The position numbers and the translations under genes were made by a program. Positions 1-8,876 of a DNA stretch of 64,000 bases are shown here, piece by piece; the first letter of the stretch is position 1, and the number at the start of each line of letters is the position of its first letter. Under the pieces are notes generated by a model that was given only the letters and a program-made list of their open reading frames with translations, had not been told where the DNA came from and did no database searches. The stretch is from SB11 sp037968475 (GTDB taxonomy: Bacteria; Bacteroidota; Bacteroidia; UBA8524). The stretch spans positions 67,996-131,995 of the forward strand of contig JBBKVO010000008.1 in the NCBI GenBank assembly GCA_037968475.1, written 5' to 3'.

Positions 1-52
1 TTTTTGATTTAACCCTTTTCTATCGGTTTGAAAACCGATGAAAGCAATCCAC

Positions 53-75
53 CCTTCGGCTTCGCTCAGGATGAC
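53..75. repeat. Short REP-like unit (cttcg-N-ctcaggatgac family)
   Basis: This is one of many copies of a short partly palindromic repeat whose core reads ccttcg...cgctcaggatgac, or its complement gtcatcctgagcg...cgaagg. Other copies lie near 8656-8678, 23297-23319, 23572-23594, 25784-25806, 25928-25951, 26392, 26836, 27640, 30280, 30396 and 40808. All copies are intergenic, which suggests a dispersed non-coding repeat and not gene remnants. Confidence 0.7.
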
Positions 76-109
76 AACCGCACAAGGCTTATGGGCTAGT
101 TATTCGACT

Positions 110-222
110 TTACTCACCCCAAAAAAATTAAAATCGCCCGACTACCCAACATCTCCCCTCTCTAAAAATTAGAGAGGGGCGCAACGACACAAATCGAGCT
201 AAACAATATTTTGGGGTGAGTT
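110..222. repeat. MITE-like repeat, ACTCACCCC terminal inverted repeats, copy A
   Basis: The element is about 113 bp and bounded by actcaccccaaaa on the left and its complement ttttggggtgagt on the right. Inside is a hairpin (cccctctct / agagagggg, near 155-180). The same architecture recurs at 23436-23550 and 40309-40424, and right halves occur in the array at 25.8-27.1 kb. It has no coding capacity, so it is best read as a non-autonomous mobile or structural repeat. Confidence 0.65.
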
Positions 223-271
223 TAAAAAAAAATCGACAGGTAAAAACCAACTACTATACTATTTTATAGAT

Positions 272-898
272 TTAACCATTACCTATATTTTGCGGCGGTT
301 CATCAAGTGCTGGTTCGGCTTGGTCGGGTGAATTAGTCTTTTTCACTATATAATTATTGTAAATATTATAGCCTATAATAAATAGTAACAATAGTAGCAT
401 TAACCAAAACCCATACTCGTAGCCCAGTTTAATTTCTATTCCTAACGAGTCGTTGCTACCCATTCCTGCCTTACCGTGCAATTGGTTATTCATTACTACA
501 ATAAAAGTTAATAAGCCTGCCAAACCTATAGCTGCTGGAATAATAGCACCCAATCCTTTTTTTATGATGGTAACAAAGCTAAGTATTAACCCAATTAGGG
601 CACTTACCAGTACTATTACCATAAACCAATTGGTTTCTATTTTTTCATTATTGTCTTGTGTATTAGTTTCAGCGACTGCATTTTCATTACTAGAATCATT
701 TCCGTCCAAACGTTTGCCAAACGCGGTCATTTCCCTCACCATTGGGTTAGCTTCGGCATCAATCGTTGTTCCTACAATTAAATCGTAGCCTTTTAGCTCT
801 ACCAATTTCATGGTATTACATTTTATAGATACAAAAGGCAATACAAAGCAAATAAGTATAAGGGTAAAAGCTCCACTGTTAATGTATTTACTAATCAT
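272..898 (-). CDS. Four-helix membrane protein of unknown function
   Basis: This 208-residue protein is not a family I recognise. Four hydrophobic segments are visible at about residues 10-27, 92-112, 116-136 and 163-182. A polar, Asn/Asp/Glu-rich stretch (about 45-88) lies between the first two and the C-terminus is charged. It starts at ATG (898-896) and has no cleavable signal peptide. It runs divergently from gyrA with about 160 bp between them, so the two share an intergenic region but no operon. Its location is probably the inner membrane. Confidence 0.6.
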   Translation of the reverse strand: MISKYINSGAFTLILICFVLPFVSIKCNTMKLVELKGYDLIVGTTIDAEANPMVREMTAFGKRLDGNDSSNENAVAETNTQDNNEKIETNWFMVIVLVSALIGLILSFVTIIKKGLGAIIPAAIGLAGLLTFIVVMNNQLHGKAGMGSNDSLGIEIKLGYEYGFWLMLLLLLFIIGYNIYNNYIVKKTNSPDQAEPALDEPPQNIGNG

Positions 899-1060
899 AG
901 AATAGAAGTGTTTTTCATTTATAAAAGTAATTAATCGCCAGCTATAAACAATCCTTTTTCAGTTTATACTCAAAACACCATGTTTTCCACATCATTGTGG
1001 GCATTCTTTTACGTTATCAAAAGGTAAAATGAACTATTTTAGCGGCTTCGTTAAAGTAAT

Positions 1061-3661
1061 ATGGCAGAGGAGAATAACTTGAATGACGGATTGGGCGAGA
1101 AAATCATCCCAATTAACATAGAAGATGAAATGAAAACCGCATACATCGATTATTCGATGTCGGTAATTGTTTCACGTGCCCTTCCCGATGTTAGGGATGG
1201 ATTAAAACCTGTGCATCGCCGCGTATTGTACGGTATGACGGAGTTAGGACTAGGCAGTGGCCGAACCTACAAAAAGTCGGCACGTATTGTAGGTGAAGTG
1301 CTGGGTAAGTATCACCCGCATGGCGATACCAGTGTATACGATGCTATGGTGCGTATGGCGCAACCGTGGAGTATGCGCTATATGATGGTAGACGGACAGG
1401 GTAACTTTGGTTCGATAGACGGTGATCCACCGGCAGCAATGCGTTATACCGAAGCACGTTTGCGCAAAATTGCTGAGGAGATGATGTCTGATATCGACAA
1501 AAACACTGTCGATTTCCGTCCCAACTTTGATGATTCTCTTACAGAGCCATCTGTAATGCCCGCTAAAATACCTAACCTATTGGTGAATGGTGCAAGTGGT
1601 ATTGCAGTAGGTATGGCCACCAACATGGCTCCGCATAACCTTACTGAGGTTATCAACGGTATAGTAGCTTATATTGATAATAATGAAATTGAGATAAGCG
1701 AGTTGATGAACCATATTAAAGGCCCCGATTTTCCAACAGGGGGTATTATATATGGTTTAGGAGGTATTAAAGATGCTTTTGAAACAGGTCGCGGACGTAT
1801 TGTTATTCGCGGTAAAGCACATTTTGATACTACCAAAACAGGGAAAGACCAAATTGTAATTACAGAATTACCTTATATAGTACAGCCTAACCAGTTGATA
1901 GTGAAAGCGGTAGACTTGGTTAATGAAAAGATTATAGAAGGTATATCTGATATTAGAGACGAGAGTGATAGGGATGGTTTGCGCATTGTTTTCGATTTGA
2001 AAAAAGATGCCATACCAAATATTATACTTAACCAATTGTTTAAGTATACCCAACTGCAAAGCTCGTTTAGCGTAAACAATATTGCTTTGGTAAAAGGTAG
2101 GCCGATGATGCTGAACCTTAAAGACCTTATCAGGCATTATGTTGACCATCGCCACGAGGTTGTTGTTCGTCGCACCCAATACGAGCTTGATGAGGCAAGA
2201 AAACGCGCACATATATTAGAAGGCTTATTAATAGCCCTTGATAACCTTGATGAGGTTATTAAACTAATACGTGCTGCTAAAACTCCTGATGAAGCTAGGG
2301 AAGGGTTGATTGCTAACTTTAAGCTGTCTGAAATACAAGCGAAAGCCATTTTAGATATGCGTTTGCAACGTCTTACAGGGCTTGAGCGCGATAAAATTCG
2401 TGATGAATATGCTGAATTAATGAAGTTGATAGACTACTTAAACAGCATTTTGGGCGACGAAGTATTGCGTATGCAAATAATAAAAGATGAGATGATTGAA
2501 ATGCGCGACAAGTATGGTGATGACCGTCGCTCAGAAATATTGCCTGCATCTGATGAAATTAGTATAGAGGATATGATACCCGATGAGGCAGTGGTAATAA
2601 CCATTAGCCACATGGGTTATATGAAACGCACCCAATTAACTGAATATCAAGTACAAAATAGGGGAGGGCGCGGTAATAAAGGAGCTTCAAGCAGAGATGC
2701 CGATTTTATGGAGCACTTGTTTGTAGCCACCACCCACAACTATCTTCTGTTCTTTACAGAAAAAGGAAAATGCTACTGGTTGCGTGTGTATGAAATACCC
2801 GAAGCAGGAAAAGCAGCTAAAGGCCGTGCAGTACAAAACCTTATAAATATTGAACCTGATGATAAAATAAGGGCATTTATTCCTGTACTTAACCTATCGG
2901 ACGAAGAATACCTAAGCAATAACTATATAATGATGTGTACCAAAAACGGTATCATCAAAAAAACCACCCTTGAAGCCTACTCGCGCCCACGCCAAAACGG
3001 TATAAACGCAGTAACCATTAGAGAAGGTGATATATTGCTTGAAGCATTATTAACCGATGGTCAATCAGAAATAATAATGGCCAAACGCAGTGGCAAGGCT
3101 ATTCGTTTCAACGAGAGTTTGGTACGCCCAATGGGTCGTACAGCCAGCGGTGTAATGGGAGTGAGGCTTGAGAGTGAAGCGGATGAAGTGATTGGTATGA
3201 TTTGTGTAAAACCTGATACAGACGCTACTATAATGGTGGTTTCAGAAAAAGGATACGGAAAACGTACCGATTTAGAAGACTACCGTATAACAGGTAGAGG
3301 TGGTAAAGGAGTAAAAACACTAAGCATTACCGAAAAAACAGGCAACCTTGTTGGTATAAAAAACGTTACTGATGAAAACGATTTAATGATTATTCTTAAA
3401 TCGGGCATAGCCATCAGAATGCACATGGCCAACTTGCGTGTTATGGGTAGAGCTACACAAGGTGTTAGATTAATAAAAATGGGTGCAAAAGACGAAATAG
3501 CATCAATAGCCAAAGTAGAGCACGAAGACGAGGTAGAAGATGAAATGCTTGAAGGAGGCGAAATTGGCGAAAACGGTGAAGTGAATAACAGCGCCGAAGG
3601 TGAAACCAATGATGTAGACGCCATTGAGCCTGATGATAACCCACAAGACAAAGTAGAATAG
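1061..3661 (+). CDS. gyrA: DNA gyrase subunit A
   Basis: GyrA is the DNA-cleaving subunit of gyrase and introduces negative supercoils together with GyrB. At 866 residues it has the usual length. The breakage-reunion domain shows the quinolone-determining region (HPHGDTSVYD, about 86-94) and the catalytic tyrosine Y129 in AAMRYTEARL. A GyrA box in its Bacteroidota form (QNRGGRG, about residue 531) opens the DNA-wrapping C-terminal domain, and this separates it from ParC at 20190-22883. Thr90 and Asp94 align with E. coli Ser83 and Asp87. The tail after about residue 820 is very acidic. gyrB is not in the window. Confidence 0.97.
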   Translation: MAEENNLNDGLGEKIIPINIEDEMKTAYIDYSMSVIVSRALPDVRDGLKPVHRRVLYGMTELGLGSGRTYKKSARIVGEVLGKYHPHGDTSVYDAMVRMAQPWSMRYMMVDGQGNFGSIDGDPPAAMRYTEARLRKIAEEMMSDIDKNTVDFRPNFDDSLTEPSVMPAKIPNLLVNGASGIAVGMATNMAPHNLTEVINGIVAYIDNNEIEISELMNHIKGPDFPTGGIIYGLGGIKDAFETGRGRIVIRGKAHFDTTKTGKDQIVITELPYIVQPNQLIVKAVDLVNEKIIEGISDIRDESDRDGLRIVFDLKKDAIPNIILNQLFKYTQLQSSFSVNNIALVKGRPMMLNLKDLIRHYVDHRHEVVVRRTQYELDEARKRAHILEGLLIALDNLDEVIKLIRAAKTPDEAREGLIANFKLSEIQAKAILDMRLQRLTGLERDKIRDEYAELMKLIDYLNSILGDEVLRMQIIKDEMIEMRDKYGDDRRSEILPASDEISIEDMIPDEAVVITISHMGYMKRTQLTEYQVQNRGGRGNKGASSRDADFMEHLFVATTHNYLLFFTEKGKCYWLRVYEIPEAGKAAKGRAVQNLINIEPDDKIRAFIPVLNLSDEEYLSNNYIMMCTKNGIIKKTTLEAYSRPRQNGINAVTIREGDILLEALLTDGQSEIIMAKRSGKAIRFNESLVRPMGRTASGVMGVRLESEADEVIGMICVKPDTDATIMVVSEKGYGKRTDLEDYRITGRGGKGVKTLSITEKTGNLVGIKNVTDENDLMIILKSGIAIRMHMANLRVMGRATQGVRLIKMGAKDEIASIAKVEHEDEVEDEMLEGGEIGENGEVNNSAEGETNDVDAIEPDDNPQDKVE

Positions 3662-3716
3662 TATATTAGGCAACTTAAATAAAGTTTAACCCTTTAGCAT
3701 AGAAGATTTAAGAAGA

Positions 3717-5060
3717 ATGAAAAAAGCAGTTTTAACACTATTGGCCTCAGCCTGTGTTGCGCTGGCAAGTAATGCCCAAAACTACAGGATAGAAGATGCG
3801 CTTAGCGAAATTAAAAACGGGAACTACGGTGTAGCCAAAGAAGCAATTGATGAGGCCGCAGCCAACTCTAGCACTTCAAACAGCCCTAAAATGTGGAAAG
3901 TAAAAGGAGACGTTTACTACTCTTTAGCAGTAGACACCAACTTTTCACACATCGACCCCAACGCTTCTTATGTATCATTAGAAAGCTACATTAAAGCTGT
4001 GCAAGTTGAAAAACCTGAAAGAAAGAAAAAATATACACCTGATGCACTAAGCTCAATGGTATATTCGGCAGGGGCAGTATACAACAAAGCATTTTTCTTT
4101 TACGAAAAAAGCGATTTTGCAAAAAGCCTTCAGTATTTTGAAATATTGCTAACCGCATACGAAACGGATACAACCAATAATACACAGAAAAAGTTAGTTC
4201 CTAAAAACGATATAGTGCAAAACTGCGCCAATATTGCCATTAAGGCTGGTGATAACGCTAAATCACAAAAATACTTACAGGATATGATTGACGATCCTAA
4301 GTATTTAAGTGCAAATGCCTATGTGCAATTATCGTATATGTATCTTGAAGGTGGTGATACCACTAAAGCCCTTGATATTATCGATAAAGGACGTAAAAAA
4401 ATACCCGATGATAAAACCCTTTTTAATCAAGAACTTAGTATATATACACAGCTTGGTAAGATTAAAATATTACTTACAAAGCTTACAGAAGTACTTAAAA
4501 ACGAGCCTAATAACACATTATACTTGTTCTATCGCGGTGCTATAGTAAATGATAATGCCATAAAAATTATGGAATCAGCACCTCAATACTCTGACTCGGC
4601 CAGTGAAGCACGTAAAAACGTTAAAAAAGCTGTAAAACCAGCAGACAAGAAAAAGTATACAGCCCAAATGGATGCTTATATTGCTAAACGCGATAGTATA
4701 TACACTGTGGCAAATAGTATGTTTGCTGATGCTGAGAAAGACTATAACGAAGCTTTGTTAATCGACCCTTACTATTACGATGCTTTGTTTAACATGGGAG
4801 TTATGTTTTTTAACATGAATAAGGAGTTGGTAGACAAATACAACTTTATTGATGTATACTCAAAAACTGCTGATAAAGAAGAGAAAGAAGTGAAAGACCA
4901 AATGCAGGTACTTTACAAAAAAGCATTAGATTATCTTGAGAAAGCATTTGAGATTAAAAAAGATGACGATGGTTTGTTACTTGCTTTGCAACAAACCTAT
5001 TCTCAATTAGGTAATAATGAGAAATCAGAAGAGATGCGTAAGATGCGTACAGGGGAGTAA
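3717..5060 (+). CDS. Secreted TPR-repeat protein
   Basis: This 447-residue protein starts with a signal peptide (MKKAVLTLLASACVALASNA, cut near residue 20). The rest is alpha-helical with several TPR-like segments, clearest at about 100-150, 195-240 and 340-435 (pattern YNEALLIDPYYYDALFNMG). TPR arrays are protein-binding scaffolds, so a periplasmic scaffold role is inferred; no enzyme motif is visible. It lies 55 bp after gyrA on the same strand and ends at the hairpin 5082-5102. Co-transcription with gyrA is possible but unproven. Confidence 0.75.
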   Translation: MKKAVLTLLASACVALASNAQNYRIEDALSEIKNGNYGVAKEAIDEAAANSSTSNSPKMWKVKGDVYYSLAVDTNFSHIDPNASYVSLESYIKAVQVEKPERKKKYTPDALSSMVYSAGAVYNKAFFFYEKSDFAKSLQYFEILLTAYETDTTNNTQKKLVPKNDIVQNCANIAIKAGDNAKSQKYLQDMIDDPKYLSANAYVQLSYMYLEGGDTTKALDIIDKGRKKIPDDKTLFNQELSIYTQLGKIKILLTKLTEVLKNEPNNTLYLFYRGAIVNDNAIKIMESAPQYSDSASEARKNVKKAVKPADKKKYTAQMDAYIAKRDSIYTVANSMFADAEKDYNEALLIDPYYYDALFNMGVMFFNMNKELVDKYNFIDVYSKTADKEEKEVKDQMQVLYKKALDYLEKAFEIKKDDDGLLLALQQTYSQLGNNEKSEEMRKMRTGE

Positions 5061-5081
5061 CCCTCAAAAGCTATAAAAACT

Positions 5082-5102
5082 AAAGGGGCGTTAAGCCCCT
5101 TT
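5082..5102 (+). terminator. Rho-independent terminator of the TPR gene
   Basis: The stem aaaggggc / gcccctttt closes a 5-nt loop 22 bp after the stop codon and is followed by a T-rich stretch. From here to 5352 I see no gene or further structure. Confidence 0.75.
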
Positions 5103-5352
5103 CTTATTAGTATCAATTTAACATAATATAAATTATAGGTTAAAAGATGCTTTTAAAAACTTTACAAGTACATTGGTTTACATATACTTTGATATAGTTC
5201 AATCTGTGCCGTATAGTACTCATCAATTTATTTTAAATGCCCACGGTAGAAAGTCATTCACAATCTGTTAAGTTCTTGATAGTTTTTCTTAAACTTAGCC
5301 ACCTTATTTATTCTGACTGTACAAATCAACAGATAACATTATTAAAGAAAAA

Positions 5353-5399
5353 TTTGCGCAGTTAAATGACTGCGTATATATTTGCAGTCAAATAGCTGC
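5353..5399 (+). promoter_or_regulatory. ArsR-type promoter with two dyad operators
   Basis: A -33 box TTTG (5353-5356) is followed after exactly 20 bp by a perfect Bacteroidota -7 box TATATTTG (5377-5384). One dyad, GCAGT-N6-ACTGC (5358-5373), fills the spacer. A second copy, GCAGT-N6-GCTGC (5384-5399), begins on the last base of the -7 box and ends at the start codon. This fits an autoregulated ArsR promoter blocked by repressor at two sites whose centres are 26 bp apart. Confidence 0.75.
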
Positions 5400-5726
5400 A
5401 TGATGGAATTAAGAAGAGATGTATTTCAGGCCATAGCCGATCCAACCCGAAGAACGATACTTACTTTAGTAGCCCTACAAGCATTGACACCTAGTGCAAT
5501 AGCAGGAAATTTTGACTCATCGCGCCAAACAATTTCTAAACATATACAAATCCTCACTGAATGCGAATTGCTTACACAAGAGCAAAATGGTAGAGAAATT
5601 TACTACCATCTAAATCCTCAAAAAATGAAAGAGATAGCTGATTTTATTGAGCCTTTCCGCATAATGTGGGACGATAGATTTAACAAACTTGAAACTGTAA
5701 TGAAAAATTATAAACCAAAAAACTAA
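5400..5726 (+). CDS. ArsR-family winged-helix repressor
   Basis: A 108-residue DNA-binding repressor with a single winged-helix domain. It shows the family signature DVFQAIADPTRRTILTL near the N-terminus and a recognition helix near SSRQTISKHIQILTE. No ArsR/SmtB metal-binding Cys motif is seen, as is usual for ArsR proteins paired with AHSA1 proteins. I place the start at the tandem ATGs at 5400/5403, because a TTG at 5382 would put the start inside the -7 box. It leads an operon with the AHSA1 gene (6 bp downstream) and probably the DoxX-like gene. Confidence 0.88.
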   Translation: MMELRRDVFQAIADPTRRTILTLVALQALTPSAIAGNFDSSRQTISKHIQILTECELLTQEQNGREIYYHLNPQKMKEIADFIEPFRIMWDDRFNKLETVMKNYKPKN

Positions 5727-5732
5727 AAGATT

Positions 5733-6197
5733 ATGGAGCAAAAAACAAAAGTAAATGCCGAAGACGACAAACAGGAAATAGTGATTACAAGAGAATTTGA
5801 TTTACCGCTTGAATTACTGTTTAAAGCTTATGCAGAACCTGAAATTGTGGAGCAATGGATGGGAACCAAAGTGCTAAAACTTGAAAATAAAAAGCACGGC
5901 AGTTATCAGTTTGAGACCACCGACCCTAAAGGAAACAAACACGGATTTAACGGGACTATCCACGAATTTGAGCCTAATAGTAAAATTACGCGGACATTTG
6001 AAATGGAGAATACGCCCTTCCCTGTCCAACTGGAGTTTTTAGAATTTGAAAAACTGGCTGATGACACCAGTAAACTCACTATGCACATAGTATATAAATC
6101 GGTGGCTGATAGAGACCAAATGCTGAAACTCCCCTTTGCCCAAGGCATAAATATGGCACACAACCGTATACAAGAAATAGTAAGCAAAATAAAATAA
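5733..6197 (+). CDS. SRPBCC / AHSA1-like domain protein
   Basis: This 154-residue protein is a single START/Bet v1-type fold of the Aha1 C-terminal-like family. The typical opening ITREFDLPLELLFKAYAEPE (13-40 region), a central WMGTKVLK and the late segment FAQGINMAHNRIQEIV support this. Such proteins bind small hydrophobic ligands and are often controlled by the adjacent ArsR repressor. The gene follows the ArsR stop codon by 6 bp. The ligand cannot be inferred from sequence. Confidence 0.88.
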   Translation: MEQKTKVNAEDDKQEIVITREFDLPLELLFKAYAEPEIVEQWMGTKVLKLENKKHGSYQFETTDPKGNKHGFNGTIHEFEPNSKITRTFEMENTPFPVQLEFLEFEKLADDTSKLTMHIVYKSVADRDQMLKLPFAQGINMAHNRIQEIVSKIK

Positions 6198-6286
6198 CAC
6201 AAACCCTCTCGCTTGTGCGGCTGCTTCCCCCTATTAAGGGGGAACACAAGGGGGTGTTTTACCTCAAACCCATTAAAAAATACATT

Positions 6287-6658
6287 ATGACAAAAACACA
6301 AAAAATCATCTATTGGGTAGCTACCCTTTGGCTGGCATTAGGCATGGTATCAACCGCAATAGTACAGCTAATAAAAATGCCCGAAGAAGTGGCTAATTTC
6401 ACCAGTTTAGGCTACCCTCTCTACCTTATGACACTACTAGGCGTTTGGAAAATACTGGGAGTTATAGCAGTGCTTATCCCTAGATATCCTGTACTAAAAG
6501 AATGGGCGTATGCAGGTTTTTTCTTTGCAATGTCGGGAGCGGTAATCTCACATATTGTTAGCGGACATGGTGCCACAGAACTTTTTGGCCCCTCACTCCT
6601 ATTAATTCTAACTGTTGTATCTTGGTATTTTAGACCTGCGGATAGGAAATTAAGTTAA
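6287..6658 (+). CDS. DoxX-like small membrane protein
   Basis: A 123-residue protein with four hydrophobic helices (about 7-27, 46-66, 73-93 and 98-116), matching the DoxX-like family commonly found behind ArsR/AHSA1 pairs. The start is ATG 6287 (MTKTQKIIYWVATLW). Longer readings would run into the 90-bp gap, which holds a C/G-rich inverted repeat (ccccctattaaggggg). It is probably the third gene of the ArsR operon and lies in the inner membrane. Its biochemical function is unknown. Confidence 0.8.
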   Translation: MTKTQKIIYWVATLWLALGMVSTAIVQLIKMPEEVANFTSLGYPLYLMTLLGVWKILGVIAVLIPRYPVLKEWAYAGFFFAMSGAVISHIVSGHGATELFGPSLLLILTVVSWYFRPADRKLS

Positions 6659-6693
6659 CAAATAATTCAGTGAATTAATATGTGCGGCTGTCA

Positions 6694-6775
6694 GTCATTC
6701 TCAACTTGATTGGGAATCTGTGGGGTGGAAAGCTCAACCTTTTAGCCCTTCGCACAGATTCCTACTTTCGTATAA
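6694..6775. repeat. Degenerate GTCATTC...composite palindromic repeat
   Basis: The element begins gtcattctcaacttgattgg and later carries the mate cacagattcc. A better-preserved copy with both hairpins lies at 28892-28977. It lies wholly in the gap before the YdeI-like gene, and an open frame through it is only repeat sequence. Confidence 0.55.
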
Positions 6776-6822
6776 ATCACACTCCTGCCGCACACAACCC
6801 GCTAAAAACAAACAATATACAA

Positions 6823-7401
6823 ATGAACCCCAAAGTAGATTTCTATTTTAATAAGGCCAAAAAGTGGCAGGAAGAAATAGCCCAACTAAGAACTATTGCT
6901 CTTGAGTGTGGACTTACCGAAGAATTGAAATGGGGTTGCCCTTGCTACACGTTTCAGAAAAATAATATTGTTTTAATACATACTTTTAAAGAATACTGCG
7001 CTCTATTATTCTTTAAAGGTGCTTTGCTAAATGATACCGAAGGTATTCTCATCCAACAAACGGAAAATGTGCAAGCAGCACGCCAAATACGCTTTGCCAA
7101 TATGTTACAAATAGTTGAGCAAGAACCTATACTAAAAGCCCACATATACGAAGCTATTGAAGTAGAAAAAGCAGGTCTAACGGTTGAACTGAAAAAGACC
7201 AAGGAATACACCGTACCCCAAGAGTTTCAAACCAAATTAGACACAATACCCGCCCTAAAAACTGCTTTTGAAGCCCTAACACCGGGGCGACAACGGGGCT
7301 ACCTCCTCTATTTTTCACAAGCCAAGCAAGCCAAAACTCGTGAGGCAAGGGTAGAAAAATACATGCCCCAAATTATGAATGGCAAAGGTTTGGAGGATTA
7401 G
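6823..7401 (+). CDS. DUF1801 / YdeI-OmdA family protein
   Basis: A 192-residue protein. The N-terminal DUF1801 (YdhG-like) domain covers about 1-115 (LKWGCPCYTFQKNNIVLIH, then LFFKGALL). The C-terminal YdeI/OmdA-like segment, VPQEFQTKLDTIPALKTAFE followed by LTPGRQRGYLLYFSQAKQ, ends in the family-typical arrangement RVEKYMPQI. I start at ATG 6823 because the upstream open frame is repeat DNA. The biochemical role is unknown; some relatives are linked to antimicrobial tolerance. It is probably monocistronic. Confidence 0.85.
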   Translation: MNPKVDFYFNKAKKWQEEIAQLRTIALECGLTEELKWGCPCYTFQKNNIVLIHTFKEYCALLFFKGALLNDTEGILIQQTENVQAARQIRFANMLQIVEQEPILKAHIYEAIEVEKAGLTVELKKTKEYTVPQEFQTKLDTIPALKTAFEALTPGRQRGYLLYFSQAKQAKTREARVEKYMPQIMNGKGLED

Positions 7402-7419
7402 TATATTTAAAGTATTTGT

Positions 7420-7427
7420 TATATTTG
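7420..7427 (+). promoter_or_regulatory. -7 promoter box TATATTTG
   Basis: This is a perfect match to the Bacteroidota TAnnTTTG box, 89 bp before the gene at 7516. A matching -33 element at the right spacing is not clear. The flanking sequence (tttgttatatttgg) also occurs at the box at 8794-8801. Confidence 0.45.
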
Positions 7428-7515
7428 GATTAACTAAAAGCTACACATTGTCTTTTGCTCCGATATTGATTAATGAAATTGTGATGAACAGGGGTTGATA
7501 TGAAGTCGCTATTTA

Positions 7516-8028
7516 ATGTTTAACAAGGACATGAAAACTTTTTTGAAAGATTATGGAACTTTAATTGGGCCAAGTTTTGCATTTATACTGGGTGTCACAG
7601 CGATATATATAAAGTTTTATACAGATAGGCAAATTGAGAGCTGGAGAAGTGGCAAAAAGCTAAAAAAATTAATTGAATTAATAAAAAAATCCCAACCGCC
7701 ATTAAAATATTACTCAAAAAAAAGCAGTGATGGTTTACTTCATGCCGATCAAGCAAGGAATCTAACCAATTTGTCTATATTTCAAAAACGGATAACTGTT
7801 ATAAAGTCTTTTATTGAAACAGTTGAGAATAATATTTTAACCGATTGTTCGGTACTTGAAATTCAACAGTTTCAAGATCTTAAATTCATTATTAGCTATA
7901 TTATGAGAGATATTGAAAGTTCTAAAAATAGCATCAGTTCTAGTGATTTTAATAATATACAAAAGTCATACGAAAGACTTTTAGTGATTTGTAATTCTCC
8001 TGGAAAAGAGTTCAATTATATCCAATAA
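7516..8028 (+). CDS. Membrane-anchored hypothetical protein
   Basis: I do not recognise this 170-residue protein. One hydrophobic helix lies at about 17-35 (GPSFAFILGVTAIYIKFY), and the rest looks cytoplasmic, helical and Lys/Ser/Asn-rich. Met6 (7531) is an equally good start. Coding sequence here looks more AT-rich than neighbouring core genes. It stands alone between DUF1801-type genes, and nothing suggests a function. Confidence 0.55.
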   Translation: MFNKDMKTFLKDYGTLIGPSFAFILGVTAIYIKFYTDRQIESWRSGKKLKKLIELIKKSQPPLKYYSKKSSDGLLHADQARNLTNLSIFQKRITVIKSFIETVENNILTDCSVLEIQQFQDLKFIISYIMRDIESSKNSISSSDFNNIQKSYERLLVICNSPGKEFNYIQ

Positions 8029-8205
8029 GTACTTTCAATAAAACAATTTTATTCCTAGCCACCAAAAAAATTTAATGAGAAAAAAACACCCCTATTGGGT
8101 AAGCTGAATAAATAGCTATACCAAATAAAAAAGATTTATCACCCGCACAGTTATTATGAGTTATCAGAAACCTGCATTGAAGTTTTAGCCTAATTTTAAC
8201 CAAAA

Positions 8206-8634
8206 ATGCCCGAAAAAAAATCAAAACTAGCAGAGATAAAAACCAAGCCCACAGCTGCCAGTGTGGAAGAGTTTATAAACAATGTTACCAACGAACAAAA
8301 ACGTAAAGACAGCTTTGCGATAGTAGAAATGATGAAAAAAACCACTGGCGAAGAGCCTAAAATGTGGGGTAGTTCAATCATTGGTTTTGGTAATAAAAGG
8401 TATAAAAGTCCTGCCACAGGCCGAGAGGTAGATTGGCTTTTAATTGGTTTCTCGCCCCGCAAAACAGGTTTATCGTTATACCTTACTATGGATATTAAAA
8501 AGCAAGTAGATATGCTTGCAAAACTGGGTAAACACAAAACAGGCGTGGGTTGCCTCTACATCAATAAGTTGGAAGATATTAATATAAAAGTTCTGGAAGG
8601 ACTGATAGATATATCTCTAAAAAATCAAAAATGA
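8206..8634 (+). CDS. DUF1801 (YdhG-like) protein
   Basis: A 142-residue single-domain DUF1801 protein. The pattern MWGSSIIGFGNKRYKSPATG, then WLLIGFSPRKTGLSLYL and a C-terminal GCLYINKLEDIN, is typical of the family. The biochemical function is unknown. Its domain is related to the N-terminal half of the 6823-7401 product, making two family members within 2 kb. No operon partner is seen. The gap behind it (8635-8876) holds a short REP-like unit near 8656 and the promoter box at 8794. Confidence 0.87.
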   Translation: MPEKKSKLAEIKTKPTAASVEEFINNVTNEQKRKDSFAIVEMMKKTTGEEPKMWGSSIIGFGNKRYKSPATGREVDWLLIGFSPRKTGLSLYLTMDIKKQVDMLAKLGKHKTGVGCLYINKLEDINIKVLEGLIDISLKNQK

Positions 8635-8793
8635 TGCTATTGGAGTGTGGCTGTTGTCATAGTGAGCGAAGTCGAAGGGTGTGCGTGGCCAGACCTCGCT
8701 CTGCATGACAGCCTTTGCGCATTAATTGCAATAAATAAATGAACTACCCCGCAGCAGATCTGACGGGGAATTCTTTAGATTAAAACTTTTTGT

Positions 8794-8801
8794 TATATTT
8801 G
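8794..8801 (+). promoter_or_regulatory. -7 promoter box TATATTTG
   Basis: A perfect TAnnTTTG box lies 75 bp before ATG 8877. It makes an upstream start near 8790 untenable, because transcription would begin after that point. Confidence 0.5.
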
Positions 8802-8876
8802 GGTTGCTTGCTTAAGTTCTCAATAAAAAAGCTAAGCTATACACTATACAGGAGCATAAAACAAAAATATTCAAAC

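Noticed and set aside
1316..1345. A quinolone-resistance change in GyrA
   Set aside because: Thr90 and Asp94 occupy the Ser83 and Asp87 positions. Thr is a normal residue there in some lineages, so resistance cannot be claimed.
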